DNA of 64,000 nt from an uncultured Vibrio sp. (lineage in GTDB: Bacteria > Pseudomonadota > Gammaproteobacteria > Enterobacterales > Vibrionaceae). The notes under the pieces were generated by a model that ran no database searches, was not told where the DNA came from, and saw only the letters and a list, made by a program, of their open reading frames with translations. Each line of letters begins with the position of its first letter. The stretch's first letter is position 1. The stretch lies in the NCBI RefSeq assembly GCF_963675395.1, contig NZ_OY776222.1, positions 186,001 through 250,000 of the forward strand, given 5' to 3'. Shown piece by piece: positions 26,551-37,286 of the stretch. A program made the position numbers and the translations under genes.

Positions 26551-27945
26551 TTACATTTCAGCTGGTGCGATATCCGTACCACCCAAAGACTGATACAGAG
26601 TCACTTGAGTAATGAATTGATTGTATCGATTCTCAAGTAAAGACGCTTCTGAGTTTCTGGTATTTTCCTGAGCATCTAAATAGTCCATGACCGAAGTCGA
26701 GCCGTACTGGTATCGCGCGGCATAAATCTTCTCAGCGGCACTAGCTGCATCATATTGCTCTTGCAAACGAGCTGATTGGTACATCAACTTCTCGCGTGCT
26801 GACAGTGCATTTTCAACATCCTGGAATGCGGTGTACAACACCTGGCGATAGTTGACGATCGCCGTTTTGTACTCGACATCCGCAATCGCTTTATTGTTCT
26901 CCATTTCATGCCATTGTAGAAATGGCAACGTGATATCTGCGCCTAACGTGCCAACTGGGTTGGATAGCAAATCTTTTAATGCCTCTGAAGAACCACCTAA
27001 AGCTCCCGTTAACGTCAGTTCAGGTAAGTAATCAAGATCAGCGGCATCTTTGTTTGCCAGTGCAGATTTCACGTCATAAATCGCGGATTTGACATCTGGT
27101 CGACGAATCAACAGATCGGCAGGAACACCAACATTGAGCGACGGAACGCTTCCTTCCGGTAACATGCGAATAGTGTCACTCATATTCTGAGGAGGCTGAT
27201 TGAACAAGATGGCAAAGGCGTTATTCGCCTCTAACAAGCTCTGTTCGAACTCACTCTGCTGCGCTTGTAGGCTAGCCAGAGAACTCTTCGCTTCCAATAC
27301 ATCAAGCTGATCAACCGCCCCCAGCTCATACTGCCTTTGGATCAGATTCAGGGTTTGCTGTGCATCATCAATGTTGTTTTGGCCAAGTTGCAGTCGCTGC
27401 TTGAGATAACCAATTTGCCAGTAAAGTGAAGCGGTTGTCGCCACAAGACTTTGAGCCGTGGCTTCGCGGTCTTCCTTGCTCGCCATTGCGGCCCATTTCG
27501 CTTCATCAATATCCGCAGAAACCTTACCCCACAAATCCAACTCGTAGCCGACGGATAAGTTTGTGCTGTAACTGTCACCCGATTCGCCACTGTCTAGCCA
27601 CTTTTCAACCTGGGCAGAAGTCGATGAACTGAACGTCGGAAACAGGTCGTCTTTGGCTAAGCCTAATTGCAAACGTGCCTTTTGCAGTGTCAGTGTTGCG
27701 ACTTGCAGATCGTTATTTTCCTCAAGTACCTTGTTGATATAACTGTTCAGGCTTGGGTCCTTAAACGCCAACCACCACGGGTCGATACTGACATCACCCG
27801 CGACATGCACCTGCTGCCAATTGGTTGGCACCTGGACTTCAGGTGCCTGATAATCAGTGCGCATCATTGAGCCACAGCCAGCAAGCAAGGCTGTACCTAA
27901 TGCGACCGCAAGAAAGCGAGTTTTGAATTTCGTTGTGTTCGTCAT
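26551..27945 (-). CDS. Outer membrane efflux lipoprotein (TolC/NodT family)
   Basis: This is a 464-residue outer membrane factor with a lipoprotein signal ending LGTALLAGC (Cys near 24), followed by the NodT-like YQAPEVQVPTNWQ. Two OEP repeats form the coiled-coil barrel; LLIRRPDVKSAIYDVKSALANKDAAD near 280 is the characteristic repeat border and RYQYGSTSVMDYLDAQ near 415 the second. It begins one base after the macB stop and would be the exit duct for the MacAB pump, which in E. coli borrows TolC. Confidence 0.92.
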   Translation of the reverse strand: MTNTTKFKTRFLAVALGTALLAGCGSMMRTDYQAPEVQVPTNWQQVHVAGDVSIDPWWLAFKDPSLNSYINKVLEENNDLQVATLTLQKARLQLGLAKDDLFPTFSSSTSAQVEKWLDSGESGDSYSTNLSVGYELDLWGKVSADIDEAKWAAMASKEDREATAQSLVATTASLYWQIGYLKQRLQLGQNNIDDAQQTLNLIQRQYELGAVDQLDVLEAKSSLASLQAQQSEFEQSLLEANNAFAILFNQPPQNMSDTIRMLPEGSVPSLNVGVPADLLIRRPDVKSAIYDVKSALANKDAADLDYLPELTLTGALGGSSEALKDLLSNPVGTLGADITLPFLQWHEMENNKAIADVEYKTAIVNYRQVLYTAFQDVENALSAREKLMYQSARLQEQYDAASAAEKIYAARYQYGSTSVMDYLDAQENTRNSEASLLENRYNQFITQVTLYQSLGGTDIAPAEM

Positions 27946-27946
27946 G

Positions 27947-29896
27947 TTAGTCTCTCGCTAGTGCTTCAATTGGATCGAGTTTTGCCGCGTTGCGCGCAGG
28001 TAAGAAACCAAACGCAATACCAATCAGAGTCGAACAGATAAATGCCGAAATGATAGAGTTCATCGAATAGATCATTTGGAAACTGCTGCCTGATGAGCTA
28101 AACGCAAAGCCAATCAAAAACGCCAAACCAATTCCCGTAACACCACCGCACAAACACACCAGTACGGCTTCAATCAAGAATTGCCTGAGAATATCTGCCT
28201 GCCTTGCCCCGACCGCCATTCGTACACCAATCTCTTTGGTCCGTTCGGTGACTGATACCAACATGATATTCATCACTCCGATACCGCCAACGATAAGCGA
28301 GATCACTGCAATCGCAGAGATGAGTAATGTCATTGTTGCTGTCGTCTTCTCGATATTTTGACGAATTGTGTCTGTGTTGATGGTAAAGAAATCTTCCGTG
28401 CCATGGCGCATTTTCATCAAGCTGATGATACTTTGCTCGGCGGCGCTGCTAGAGGCATTTTCATCAATCCTGACGGTAATGCCATTAAGATAACGTTGTC
28501 CCATCATTCGACCGGACATCGTGGTGTATGGCACCCAGATTTTCAGTGCTTCACTATTACCAAATGCATCATCTTTCTTTTGCGTAACGCCAACAATCCG
28601 TACGGGCAGTGAGCCGAGGAATATTACTTCACCAATCGGGCTTCGATCAGCGAACATCTCTTTTCTGGTGTTATCATCAATCACCGCTTCTTGCGCGAGT
28701 GAGCGAACACTGTCTTCATCCCAAAACTGACCCCGTGCAATCTCATAGCCGCGGACCCGGAAGTAATCTTCACCCACACCTTCGATGGTTGCTGACGCAT
28801 CCTGGTTGGCGTAACGAACGGTTAAGCTATTCGATATGGAAGGCGTCACACTATCCACAAATGGCAGGCTCTTTAGTGATTCGGCATCATCTGCGGTCAG
28901 AGTCCGAATTCTTCCTGAGCGTCTGTCACCAAAACCGGCTCCGGGCCGGATATCAATGGTGTTGGTGCCCATGGAGGCAATATTCGACAAAATTTGCTGC
29001 TGAGAACCATTACCAAGAGCGACCACCGATACGACGGATGCAATACCAATGATGATCCCTAGCATTGTCAAAAACGTGCGCATCCGATGGCTGGACATAG
29101 CAAGCAGCGCCATTTTTAATGCATCAACGAAGCTGTCCCACTGCCACCATTTGCTGACATCTTGCTGTGGCTGTTTATTGACTTGTGTCTGGGCATTTTT
29201 GCTTTCACTGACGTTTTGTTTATCAGAGATGATTTCGCCATCTTTTATTTCGATAATTCGGTCAGCAAAATTCGCCACATTCATGTCATGGGTGACGAGA
29301 ATGATAGTGTGCCCGAGTTGGTGAAGCTCTTTAAGCAGCGCCATCATCTCTTCGCCACTGTGGCTGTCCAGAGCCCCCGTAGGTTCATCCGCCAGAATGA
29401 CCTCTCCGCCATTCATCAGCGCACGCGCGACACTCACCCGCTGCTGTTGCCCGCCACTTAATTGGCTTGGTTTGTGAGTCAGGCGTTCTCCGAGACCCAG
29501 TCGCGTTAGCAATGATTTTGCACGCTCTTCACGTTGACGATGAGGAACACCAGCATACACGGCAGGAACTTCAACGTTACCTACCGCCGTTAAATCGCTA
29601 AGCAAATGGTATCGTTGAAAGATAAAGCCAAAATATTCACGTCTTAGCTCAGCCAGATCATCAGACTCAAGCGTTGAGACATCTTGGCCATTAATAAAAT
29701 AACGGCCACTCGTCGGTTGATCCAAACAGCCCAACACATTCATGAGTGTCGACTTACCGGAACCAGAGGCACCAACGATAGCCACCATCTCGCCGCGTTT
29801 AATCTCTAAATTAATGTGATTAAGTACGGTGAGTGACTCATCACCAGAGACAAAGCTTCGGGTTAAGTCCTCGACTTTCAATAGAACTTGACTCAT
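27947..29896 (-). CDS. macB: Macrolide/peptide ABC exporter MacB
   Basis: This is a 649-residue half-transporter. The N-terminal ATPase has Walker [13 protein letters not shown] near 41, Q-loop [10 protein letters not shown], signature [15 protein letters not shown] near 143 and Walker [13 protein letters not shown]. Four membrane helices follow: one near residue 275, then a large periplasmic FtsX-like domain, and three helices between 530 and 635. This is the mechanotransmission-type MacB fold. It works with MacA (1 bp upstream) and the downstream outer membrane factor to expel antibiotics or envelope peptides. Confidence 0.94.
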   Translation of the reverse strand: MSQVLLKVEDLTRSFVSGDESLTVLNHINLEIKRGEMVAIVGASGSGKSTLMNVLGCLDQPTSGRYFINGQDVSTLESDDLAELRREYFGFIFQRYHLLSDLTAVGNVEVPAVYAGVPHRQREERAKSLLTRLGLGERLTHKPSQLSGGQQQRVSVARALMNGGEVILADEPTGALDSHSGEEMMALLKELHQLGHTIILVTHDMNVANFADRIIEIKDGEIISDKQNVSESKNAQTQVNKQPQQDVSKWWQWDSFVDALKMALLAMSSHRMRTFLTMLGIIIGIASVVSVVALGNGSQQQILSNIASMGTNTIDIRPGAGFGDRRSGRIRTLTADDAESLKSLPFVDSVTPSISNSLTVRYANQDASATIEGVGEDYFRVRGYEIARGQFWDEDSVRSLAQEAVIDDNTRKEMFADRSPIGEVIFLGSLPVRIVGVTQKKDDAFGNSEALKIWVPYTTMSGRMMGQRYLNGITVRIDENASSSAAEQSIISLMKMRHGTEDFFTINTDTIRQNIEKTTATMTLLISAIAVISLIVGGIGVMNIMLVSVTERTKEIGVRMAVGARQADILRQFLIEAVLVCLCGGVTGIGLAFLIGFAFSSSGSSFQMIYSMNSIISAFICSTLIGIAFGFLPARNAAKLDPIEALARD

Positions 29897-29897
29897 A

Positions 29898-31070
29898 TTA
29901 GAACCTCATTGGAGATCGTGAGCGCCTGCTGCTTGACGAACCATCTGCCATTGCTGTGCCTAATACCACTTGATCGCCTTGCTGCAAGCCAGAAAGAATC
30001 TCAACATTTACTTTATTATTGATTCCGACTGTTACTGGCTTGTGCACCACTTGACCGTTTTCCAGAACCGGAACCGTGTAAGCGTTTTTTCCACCCACCT
30101 TTTGCAGTACTTGCGCCGGGACAATGAGTGTATCTTGAGATTCTTCTAGAACAATCGAAACTTGAGCTGTCATGCCAATGCGTAAAATGCCGTCTGGGTT
30201 ATCAACATCAAAAACAGCATTGTAGTAGATGGCATCACTATCAGAGATCGTTAAATCACTATCATCGCCATCCATGATCGTAGGGCCGGGCTCGATGGCA
30301 CGTAGTGTACCTTCATACTGCTGATTAAGCTGACCAAGGATCGTAAAAACGGCGGTTTGACCGGGATGAACGAAGATAACATCCGCTTCAGAGATTTCGG
30401 CTTTTACCGTCATGGTATCCAGCTTGGCAAGTTCGATAATTGTTGGTGTGGTCTGATTGGCGTTGACGGTTTGCCCCTCTTCGACAGACGTGTAAACCAC
30501 GGTACCATCCATCGGAGCGTTGATCGTCGTATATCCTAAATCCACTTTAGCACTATCAACGTTAATCTTAGCTTTTTCGATTTCCGCATCAAGCTGAGCG
30601 AGTTCTGCCTTGTAAATCGCCAATGACGCATCAGCGCTTTCAAAGTCGGCTCTTGAGCTTGCTTTTGCCGCTAGCATCCCTTTTTGGCGCACATATTCGT
30701 AGTTTGCTTGTTTGATTTCGGCTTGTTTTGCTTTGTATTGAGCATTAAGACTGTTAAGAGATGCTTGTGCTTCTTTTAGGCTATTTTGTTGAGTCAGACT
30801 GTCAATTTGAGCAATAAGATCGCCTTGTTTTATCTCGTCACCGAGACTAACTGCCAAGCTTTGTATCTGACCAGAGACCTGTGCACCGACATTTACCAGC
30901 TTCGATGCCTGCAACATACCATTCGCCAAAACCGCTTTTTCGATATTTCCTTTACGTACCGTTTCGGTGGCATATGAAGAGGGTTCTTCTGCGGGCTGTA
31001 AAAAGTACACTCCAGTCGCGCCAACGAGAAGAACGCCACACAATGCAAGCCATTTTTTCTTAAGTTTCAT
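29898..31070 (-). CDS. macA: MacA periplasmic adaptor (membrane fusion protein)
   Basis: This is a 390-residue adaptor that starts [25 protein letters not shown], an N-terminal anchor. It continues with the barrel-sandwich segment [34 protein letters not shown], a long coiled-coil (about residues 90-160), the closing [16 protein letters not shown] near 175 and a beta-barrel domain. It tethers MacB to the outer membrane factor. The longer reading to 31199 adds 43 residues before the anchor and was rejected. The C-terminus is rich in Ser and Arg ([13 protein letters not shown]). Confidence 0.9.
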   Translation of the reverse strand: MKLKKKWLALCGVLLVGATGVYFLQPAEEPSSYATETVRKGNIEKAVLANGMLQASKLVNVGAQVSGQIQSLAVSLGDEIKQGDLIAQIDSLTQQNSLKEAQASLNSLNAQYKAKQAEIKQANYEYVRQKGMLAAKASSRADFESADASLAIYKAELAQLDAEIEKAKINVDSAKVDLGYTTINAPMDGTVVYTSVEEGQTVNANQTTPTIIELAKLDTMTVKAEISEADVIFVHPGQTAVFTILGQLNQQYEGTLRAIEPGPTIMDGDDSDLTISDSDAIYYNAVFDVDNPDGILRIGMTAQVSIVLEESQDTLIVPAQVLQKVGGKNAYTVPVLENGQVVHKPVTVGINNKVNVEILSGLQQGDQVVLGTAMADGSSSSRRSRSPMRF

Positions 31071-31389
31071 AAAAGGTGTGAAGTAAGTAATCGTCATTAT
31101 TTTATACTGCGATTTGTCGGACACGTATAGGCAGGGAGTCGTAAAGATAAGTAAAGTATCGTCAAGACCCTTCACCGAAAACACCAAATCTCTGTTCAAA
31201 ATTAAATCGTGAGATGGCTATTCCTGAACTACACTAAGCGGTGGATTTACAAAAAGAAAACTTATCTACACAACTCAATGTCGAGCTGAATAAGTGCTAT
31301 TTTTAAGACAAAGCAGTTTTTTGACAAAAAGAAATCACAAAGTCCATCGAATTGAATTAAAAACGTCTAAGTTATTGCGAGGGAAATAT

Positions 31390-31824
31390 ATGAAACTTTT
31401 AAAAACCATCACACTCTGCCTATTAGCGGCCTGTGCGTCATTTCAATCGGTCGCAAGTGATAGTGATTGGGACAAGATTGCCGAAAAGACCGTAAGCTTT
31501 AAATCGGAGACAGACACAGTAAACCCACTATCCCCGTTTGCAAATGCTCGTTTTAGTCATATAAAAATAAAATGTACGCAAGGTACGGTGAATCTAAAAA
31601 GCATTAAAGTCATCATGAAAGACGGCAAAGAAAAGACGTTCGATAGCCTGGGCGTTCTCACAAGTGGCATGTCATCTCGCAACTTGAGCCTACCAACAAA
31701 AGATGACGCCAAATTAGATAAGATAGAACTGAATTACGAATCAGTGGGTAGTACTGCGCTGCAAGTAGCAGGCGTGACCAAAAAAGCAAAAGTGGAAATA
31801 TTAGGTAAGAAGATCGACGAATAA
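31390..31824 (+). CDS. Secreted DUF2541-like protein
   Basis: This is a 144-residue protein with a signal peptide (MKLLKTITLCLLAACASFQSVAS). The mature beta-rich part has FANARFSHIKIKCTQGTVNLKSIKV, a KEKTFDSLGVLTSGMSSR middle and an ELNYESVG strand, which fit the DUF2541 periplasmic family. GAGGGAA precedes the ATG at 31390; an upstream in-frame ATG would bury the signal. It is monocistronic, and the function is unknown. Confidence 0.7.
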   Translation: MKLLKTITLCLLAACASFQSVASDSDWDKIAEKTVSFKSETDTVNPLSPFANARFSHIKIKCTQGTVNLKSIKVIMKDGKEKTFDSLGVLTSGMSSRNLSLPTKDDAKLDKIELNYESVGSTALQVAGVTKKAKVEILGKKIDE

Positions 31825-31839
31825 GCGATAAGTTACACC

Positions 31840-31868
31840 TTATACAGCGGCAACCTGCCGCTGTATAA
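31840..31868. terminator. Perfect hairpin between convergent genes
   Basis: TTATACAGCGGCA and TGCCGCTGTATAA pair over 13 bp around a 3-nt loop. It lies between the convergent DUF2541-like and NUDIX genes. There is no long T-run on either side, so it may act as a 3' stabilising hairpin as much as a terminator. Confidence 0.65.
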
Positions 31869-31898
31869 ATTAAAAAACAAAGAATATAAGGTTTGGAG

Positions 31899-32438
31899 TT
31901 AAATTAATTTCTTGAGTTTCGCTAACCCGTAAGCGGCAATCGTCACACTGTCTTTGATAGCCCCTTCGATCATCATCTGCTCGAATTCTTCGATAGAGAA
32001 TGCTCGGGAAATCAGGTCCTCTTCTTCGCTATCAAGCTGATTACCAACGTCACTAAGATCACTTGCAAAGTAAACATGGCAGGTCTGATTTAGAAACCCG
32101 TAAGCGATAAACTGAGAACCCACGTATTCCATTGTTCCAGCCAGCATGCCAGTTTCTTCCCGCAGCTCACCTTTCGCCAGATACAAAGGATCGACATCAG
32201 GACTGGACTCCCAGGCACCTTGTGGGATCTCCCAACAGCGCTGACCTACGGTATAACGAAACTGTTGAACTAGATGAATATGCCCATTGTCGATAGCAAG
32301 AATCGCGGCGCAGTCTGGTTTGTCGACGACACCATAGATGCCTTCCGCACCACTTGGACGCAAAATTTTATCTTCACGAACCGTCATCCACTTATTTTGA
32401 TAGACAACTTTGCTGTCTAGTTGCTTGATATCTGACAT
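31899..32438 (-). CDS. NUDIX hydrolase (ADP-ribose pyrophosphatase-like)
   Basis: This is a 179-residue NUDIX protein with the substrate-sugar loop style of the ADP-ribose group: VDKPDCAAILAIDNGHIHLVQQFR near 38, then WEIPQGAWE and KGELREETGM. The usual Nudix arginine before EL is Gly here and the spacing after IPQGAWE is longer than in the standard box. I have seen this variant form in a NUDIX subgroup, so activity should be retained through the EE pair. It lies 38 bp downstream of yjjG and may be co-transcribed with it. Confidence 0.85.
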   Translation of the reverse strand: MSDIKQLDSKVVYQNKWMTVREDKILRPSGAEGIYGVVDKPDCAAILAIDNGHIHLVQQFRYTVGQRCWEIPQGAWESSPDVDPLYLAKGELREETGMLAGTMEYVGSQFIAYGFLNQTCHVYFASDLSDVGNQLDSEEEDLISRAFSIEEFEQMMIEGAIKDSVTIAAYGLAKLKKLI

Positions 32439-32476
32439 GGTTATTCCTTGTTTTTTAACGCCTATTTAATGCCTAG

Positions 32477-33151
32477 CTACGCGACCAAAATGTTCTTTAG
32501 TTCGCTCAACGATTCTACCGTATAGCAGGGTGCGATTCGCTCATCCACACATGCTCCGGTTGTATTTAACCAACAGGTTTCGATACCAAAGTTATTACCG
32601 CCTAAGATATCCGAGTGCAGATTATCCCCCACCATTAATACACGTGTTTTACATGGGTGCCCCATCTGCTGCATAGCGTACTCGAAAATGCCTAAGTCCG
32701 GTTTTGCGACACCAACTTGCTCGGAAATCACGATTTGATCAAAGTAGTGTGTCATCCCCGTACGTTCAAGGCGAATAGCTTGTAGCTCAGTAAAGCCGTT
32801 GGTGATGATGCCCATTTTAGTTTTACCTTGCAGCGTTTCCATCAGTTCTTTCGCGCCTGGCAATAAACTACAAATATCAGCCATGGCTTCTAAAAATGCG
32901 CTGTTTAGCTCTGCAGTAGTCGTATTGAGCTTTTCTGCCCACTCGGTAAACCGTTTGTGTTTCAACTCATCCGCTGTCACTTTTCCATCTTGATAATCAA
33001 CCCACAAGGGCTTATTTACTTTTTGGTAGTGAGAAAAATCTTGCTCTGTAAAATCTACGCCTTTACGAGAAAACATCAGTTGTAACCCTTTGAAAGCATC
33101 AAAGTGAAACAAGGTTTCGTCAGCATCAAACAGAATCCAATCATACTTCAT
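32477..33151 (-). CDS. yjjG: Pyrimidine 5'-nucleotidase YjjG
   Basis: This is a 224-residue HAD phosphatase that dephosphorylates non-canonical and canonical pyrimidine nucleotides. Motifs are ILFDADETLFHFD near residue 5 (nucleophile and acid aspartates), GIITNGFTELQ near 108 (motif II Thr), KPDLGIFEYAM with the motif III lysine near 148, and VLMVGDNLHSDILGG near 174 (motif IV). I chose the ATG at 33151, with GGAATG upstream. It diverges from a LysR regulator. Confidence 0.9.
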   Translation of the reverse strand: MKYDWILFDADETLFHFDAFKGLQLMFSRKGVDFTEQDFSHYQKVNKPLWVDYQDGKVTADELKHKRFTEWAEKLNTTTAELNSAFLEAMADICSLLPGAKELMETLQGKTKMGIITNGFTELQAIRLERTGMTHYFDQIVISEQVGVAKPDLGIFEYAMQQMGHPCKTRVLMVGDNLHSDILGGNNFGIETCWLNTTGACVDERIAPCYTVESLSELKNILVA

Positions 33152-33287
33152 TTTATTCATTCCAAAATCAAGGTCATCATACTGGTGCATAGTCTAGATT
33201 GTTTTCTTCTTGAAGATAATCTCTATAATTGGAAATTAATTGTATCCTTGTATTCAACAGTAAACCCCCAACGCAATGGAGATTGAT

Positions 33288-34211
33288 GTGAACGCGATAG
33301 CCTCCTTGCCCGTATTTGTGGCAGTGGTCGAGTGCGGCAGCTTTTCGCTTGCGGCCAAACAACTTAACCTGACTAAATCTGCTATTAGTAAACGCATCAA
33401 TCAACTAGAAGACGATCTAGGTATCCGCCTGCTTAATAGAACCACCCGAAAGCTAAGTTTGACCGAAGCAGGAAGACGCTATTTTGAGTATGCCTCTCAA
33501 GCGGTTAATCTCGCTCAACAAGGCGTGGATGCGGTATCGGAACTGCAAGGCTCGCCGCAAGGTAAGCTCAAAATTACCGTACCAATGTCGTTTGGTGTGC
33601 TGCATATCGCGCCTTTAATCAGTGAATTTCTTGCCCGCTATCCTAAGGTAGAAGTGGATTTAAACCTCGAAGACAAAATGGTCGACTTGATCAAAGAGAG
33701 CTTTGATTTAGGGATTCGTATTGGCGAATTAGCCTCATCCAATTTGGTCGCCAAGCGTCTCGCCCCCTGTAAAAGCGTTCTCTGCGCATCCCCAGATTAT
33801 CTTATTAAGTTTGGTACGCCACAAAAGCCCAGTGATTTGGTTGCACATAACTGCCTGCGCTATTCCTATTTCCGTGGTGGTGTCGAATGGATGTTTATCA
33901 GCAACAACAGTGAGTACAAAGTACTTCCTAGAGGAAATTTTGTGGTGAACAACAGCGAAGCGATTCGCCAATTGCTTTTAAGAGGTTCAGGAATTGCTCA
34001 GCTACCTACTTTTATCGCATCAAGAGACATTGCGGCTGGTAATCTAAAGGTGGTCATGGAAGACTACGTCCTACCAGAGCACGCCATTTACGCCGTTTTT
34101 CCAGAACGCAAACACATGCCGTTAAAGGTGAGAGTATTTATCGACTATATCAGCGAGAAACTTGGTACTGATTTGCCCTATTGGGATCGCTACAGCAGTC
34201 CAAATAAATAA
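33288..34211 (+). CDS. LysR-family transcriptional regulator
   Basis: This is a ~307-residue LTTR. The N-terminal winged HTH reads VFVAVVECGSFSLAAKQLNLTKSAISKRI, then LEDDLGIRLLNRTTRKLSLTEAG. The remaining part is the periplasmic-binding-like effector domain (PMSFGVLHIAPLISEFL near 100). It belongs to the CrgA/AaeR-like branch by look. GGAG lies 6 nt before GTG at 33288; an ATG four codons earlier has no ribosome site. The target may be the divergent yjjG gene or itself; the effector is unknown. Confidence 0.85.
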   Translation: MNAIASLPVFVAVVECGSFSLAAKQLNLTKSAISKRINQLEDDLGIRLLNRTTRKLSLTEAGRRYFEYASQAVNLAQQGVDAVSELQGSPQGKLKITVPMSFGVLHIAPLISEFLARYPKVEVDLNLEDKMVDLIKESFDLGIRIGELASSNLVAKRLAPCKSVLCASPDYLIKFGTPQKPSDLVAHNCLRYSYFRGGVEWMFISNNSEYKVLPRGNFVVNNSEAIRQLLLRGSGIAQLPTFIASRDIAAGNLKVVMEDYVLPEHAIYAVFPERKHMPLKVRVFIDYISEKLGTDLPYWDRYSSPNK

Positions 34212-34212
34212 A

Positions 34213-34302
34213 CCAACAGGAAAACACTTACTGCACTGTGTCGCTCTCTTCACGTGTGACACACATCATTTCAGAGAGGGGTTGAACCATACCTCCTGTT
34301 GG
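34213..34302. other. Nested inverted repeats downstream of the LysR gene
   Basis: CCAACAGGA (34213-34221) pairs with TCCTGTTGG (34294-34302), and inside it CTCTCT (34244-34249) pairs with AGAGAG (34273-34278). The ~90-nt segment could be a folded 3' UTR or a small RNA. No T-run follows directly. Confidence 0.4.
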
Positions 34303-34396
34303 TGGCGAGCACCGCGTTAAAAATCAACAGTGCTAACCAAACTAATCTAACGTGAACATAAGGCTCTATACGTTAACGTACATTCAGAGACACATA

Positions 34397-34756
34397 TTAG
34401 GCATATGCTTCATCCGTCTCTTTCGGATCGGAGCCATACTCATTTCTACCTCTGTTACCTTCAGTCGCAGCAAAAATAATCAGTACGATCAAACCAAGTA
34501 TAGGAATCAGCCCTATCAATGCCCACCAGCCCGTACGTCCAATATCATGTAAACGACGAACAGTAACCGCAATGCTAGGAATCAACACCGCAAGCCCGTA
34601 AACAGCGCCAATCAAAGCCGTGCCTAAAATGCCGTCAATGATTTCTAAAACAATAGTAATCAGAAGGTTGAATAAAAAGAACATCCAATATTCTTTTCGT
34701 CTTGCCCTCCCGTTAAACACTGCATATTTTTTTAATACCGCTAAGTACCAATCCAT
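34397..34756 (-). CDS. DUF805 membrane protein
   Basis: This is a 119-residue inner membrane protein with the DUF805 layout: MDWYLAVLKKYAVFNGRARRKEYW at the N-terminus, membrane helices near 24-45, 50-68 and 85-105, and the family block VRRLHDIGRTGWWAL near 68. GGGAGGAAAG precedes the ATG at 34756. The longer reading is rejected for lack of family match. Function is unknown; related YhaH-type proteins are common in gammaproteobacteria. Confidence 0.88.
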   Translation of the reverse strand: MDWYLAVLKKYAVFNGRARRKEYWMFFLFNLLITIVLEIIDGILGTALIGAVYGLAVLIPSIAVTVRRLHDIGRTGWWALIGLIPILGLIVLIIFAATEGNRGRNEYGSDPKETDEAYA

Positions 34757-34898
34757 CTCTTTCCTCCCGGCTTGGTCAGTTTGTCTAACACTAACTATAT
34801 AGTGCATAACTCATACTTACCTCGCCAAATGCAACATTTTGCACTTAGTCGCAATTTTCGACCATATCTGACTGTGTTGATGGAGGATCGGTTTGCAA

Positions 34899-35453
34899 CT
34901 AGCCCTCTTCGTTCAAGCGACGAATCAATTTCGCGGGTGTGCCGCCATAAAGGCAATCAGGCGGAACGTCCTCGTTTACCACTGAGTTTGCGGCAATGAC
35001 GGAACGAGCACCAATCGTTACCCCTTGATTGATGACCGAATTACCGCCAATCCATACATCGTCTTCGACAACGATCGGTTTACAGAAGGTTTCCCAGCTT
35101 CTGCGACTGCGGTAATCCAATGAATGTGATGCAGTATAGAACTGGGCACTCGGACCTATCAGGACGTTATTTCCAATGGTAATTTTGGCACCGTCAAGCA
35201 TAACCACATTCATATTGATAAAGGTCTCTTCACCAATTTCAATGGCTTTACCGAACTCGCAGTGAAACGGAGCTTGAACAATACACAACCCCGCTTTACC
35301 AAACAGTTGCTTTTGCAACGCGTCACGCTGACTTTCATCGGTATTGATGTTAAACGCGCGCAATGCATGAGTGGCGTGCGTTCTAATGGCATCGATTGAT
35401 TCATCCATACCATTAAACACTTGGCCAGACATCATTTTCTCTAATTCTGTCAT
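34899..35453 (-). CDS. Sugar O-acetyltransferase (maltose/galactoside type, left-handed beta-helix)
   Basis: This is a 184-residue trimeric acyltransferase. The N-terminal Mac domain (MTELEKMMSGQVFN near 1-20) is followed by hexapeptide repeats such as IEIGEETFINMNVVMLDGAKITIGNNVLIGPS from residue 70 on; the catalytic histidine is likely in TASHSLDYRSR. It transfers acetyl from acetyl-CoA to sugars. The Maa versus LacA substrate cannot be read. The gene stands alone. Confidence 0.88.
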   Translation of the reverse strand: MTELEKMMSGQVFNGMDESIDAIRTHATHALRAFNINTDESQRDALQKQLFGKAGLCIVQAPFHCEFGKAIEIGEETFINMNVVMLDGAKITIGNNVLIGPSAQFYTASHSLDYRSRRSWETFCKPIVVEDDVWIGGNSVINQGVTIGARSVIAANSVVNEDVPPDCLYGGTPAKLIRRLNEEG

Positions 35454-35567
35454 TGGAACACCCTACTACTTTAAACACCGCTCACCGTACGTGATTTCAG
35501 AAATAAAAAAAGAGAAAAGACGACGCTTTTCTCCTTCCTGTTTTCTGATATTTGGCGTTATGCGGGG

Positions 35568-35966
35568 TTAAACAATTTCCCAGCTATGGGTCATCTCAAC
35601 GCCTTCTCCAAGCATCAAACAAACTGAGCAATATTTTTCGAGGGAATCTGCCGCAACTTGAGCAACAATTTCTGGATTCAGATCTTTACCAGACACTTCA
35701 AAATGGATATTCACTTTGGTGAAAATACGCGGTGCCGTTTCACGACGCTCTGTGGTTAACTTCGCGTTGACCGACTCAACCTTTTGCTCTGCAGATTTTA
35801 AGCCATCTACAACGTCGACAGAGCTACAACCGCCCGCCGCCATTAGTACCATTTCCATTGGGCTTGGAGCTGTCGCGCCACCATTCCCGTCCATCACGAC
35901 AGAATGGCCAGACTGAGACTGACCTAGGAATTTAAAATCTTCGACCCATTTAACTTCTGCTTGCAT
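35568..35966 (-). CDS. OsmC-family protein (YhfA-like)
   Basis: This is a 132-residue OsmC/Ohr-superfamily protein. The first conserved cysteine lies in [18 protein letters not shown] near residue 48 and the second in [19 protein letters not shown] near 112. These cysteines are the peroxidatic pair in Ohr-type members; in YhfA-type members the role is less clear. The start is divergent from msrAB with about 180 bp between starts, which may join two redox genes under shared control. Confidence 0.87.
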   Translation of the reverse strand: MQAEVKWVEDFKFLGQSQSGHSVVMDGNGGATAPSPMEMVLMAAGGCSSVDVVDGLKSAEQKVESVNAKLTTERRETAPRIFTKVNIHFEVSGKDLNPEIVAQVAADSLEKYCSVCLMLGEGVEMTHSWEIV

Positions 35967-36146
35967 GGTTTACCTCATATTGCATCGTTCGTTAATACCC
36001 TCGTATCAACGAGCAGGTATGTTTCGTGCCGATACTCTATCTTTGTTAGAAAAAAGGACAACGTAATTTTCAAAATTCGTGCAATTTTTTCGCTCTGTTA
36101 CCTTTCTATTTACGTAACAGTTGAGAAATTAATTATAGAGGATGCT

Positions 36147-37286
36147 ATGAAGACGTTATCTAAGTTAAGGATCGGATTCTCTTTCGCACTATCAGTCCTG
36201 GTCCTACTACTCAGTACGATAAGCAGCGCAGATACGATGAGTAAAACGAACACATCAGAAAAAGTGGAGATTGCGACACTTGCGGGTGGCTGCTTTTGGT
36301 GTACAGAGTCAGATTTAGAGCAACTAACCGGTGTATTGGACGTGGTTTCTGGCTACTCCGGCGGTCACGTTAAAAACCCAACCTACAAACAAGTGTCTTC
36401 GGGTAAGAGCGGGCATATTGAAGTGATCGAGGTGAAATACGATCCAAGTGTGGTGAGCTACGAGCAAGTTCTGGACTACTTTTTCAGGCACATCGATCCG
36501 ACGGATGACAAAGGTTCGTTTGTTGATCGCGGTCCGCAATACCGTCCCGCAATTTTCTATCACAATGCTCAACAAAAGCAGATTGCTGAAAGCTTCATGA
36601 TGGAAATCGACAAAGCGATGATCTATCCGAAGCCTCTAAAAACTGAGTTGATCAAATTTGACAAGTTTTATCCTGCCGAAACGTATCATCAGGACTATTA
36701 CAAAAAGAGCAGTTTGAAGTACAAATATTATCGCTATGCATCGGGGCGAGATCAGTACCTGGATGATGTTTTTGGAGACGATCGTAAAGAGCGTCCGAAA
36801 ACCCTTCGTCAGCTTATTGAAGAGAAAAAGTTGCTGTCGAAGGTCAAAGCCTATAGCAAGCCTTCCCAAGCAGAAATTAAATCTACCCTGACGGAAATTC
36901 AGTATTACGTCACACAAGAAGAGGGAACAGAAAAGCCATTTGAAAACGAATACTGGGATAATAAAGAGGCGGGTATCTACGTCGATATTGTCACAGGTGA
37001 GCCGCTGTTCTCTTCAACTGACAAATACAAGTCGGGTACTGGGTGGCCTAGTTTTACTAAGCCAATTAATCCCGGCTACATCGTGGAAAAAACCGACTAC
37101 AAATTATTGTACCCTAGGACAGAAGTTCGCAGTAAATTCGGTGATTCACACCTCGGACACGTATTTGACGATGGCCCAAAACCAACTGGATTACGTTACT
37201 GCATGAACTCAGCTGCGATGAAGTTTGTTCCCGTAACGAAAATGGCTCAGCAAGGCTACGGTGATTACTTGTTCCTTTTCAAATAA
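36147..37286 (+). CDS. msrAB: Bifunctional peptide-methionine sulfoxide reductase MsrA-MsrB (exported)
   Basis: This is a 379-residue fusion. A signal peptide ([20 protein letters not shown]...SSAD) indicates export. The MsrA domain (about residues 50-200) has the catalytic [14 protein letters not shown] and GYSGG, and the MsrB domain (about 245-378) has [23 protein letters not shown] and the catalytic Cys in [11 protein letters not shown]. MsrA and MsrB repair the S and R epimers of oxidised methionine in envelope proteins. The zinc CXXC pairs of some MsrB proteins are absent. GAGG precedes the ATG; an ORF extension to a TTG at 35961 is rejected. Confidence 0.94.
   Translation: MKTLSKLRIGFSFALSVLVLLLSTISSADTMSKTNTSEKVEIATLAGGCFWCTESDLEQLTGVLDVVSGYSGGHVKNPTYKQVSSGKSGHIEVIEVKYDPSVVSYEQVLDYFFRHIDPTDDKGSFVDRGPQYRPAIFYHNAQQKQIAESFMMEIDKAMIYPKPLKTELIKFDKFYPAETYHQDYYKKSSLKYKYYRYASGRDQYLDDVFGDDRKERPKTLRQLIEEKKLLSKVKAYSKPSQAEIKSTLTEIQYYVTQEEGTEKPFENEYWDNKEAGIYVDIVTGEPLFSSTDKYKSGTGWPSFTKPINPGYIVEKTDYKLLYPRTEVRSKFGDSHLGHVFDDGPKPTGLRYCMNSAAMKFVPVTKMAQQGYGDYLFLFK

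Noticed and set aside
28609..29052. A 147-codon plus-strand ORF inside macB
   Set aside because: Antisense shadow of macB; rich in Trp, Arg and His, with no ribosome site.
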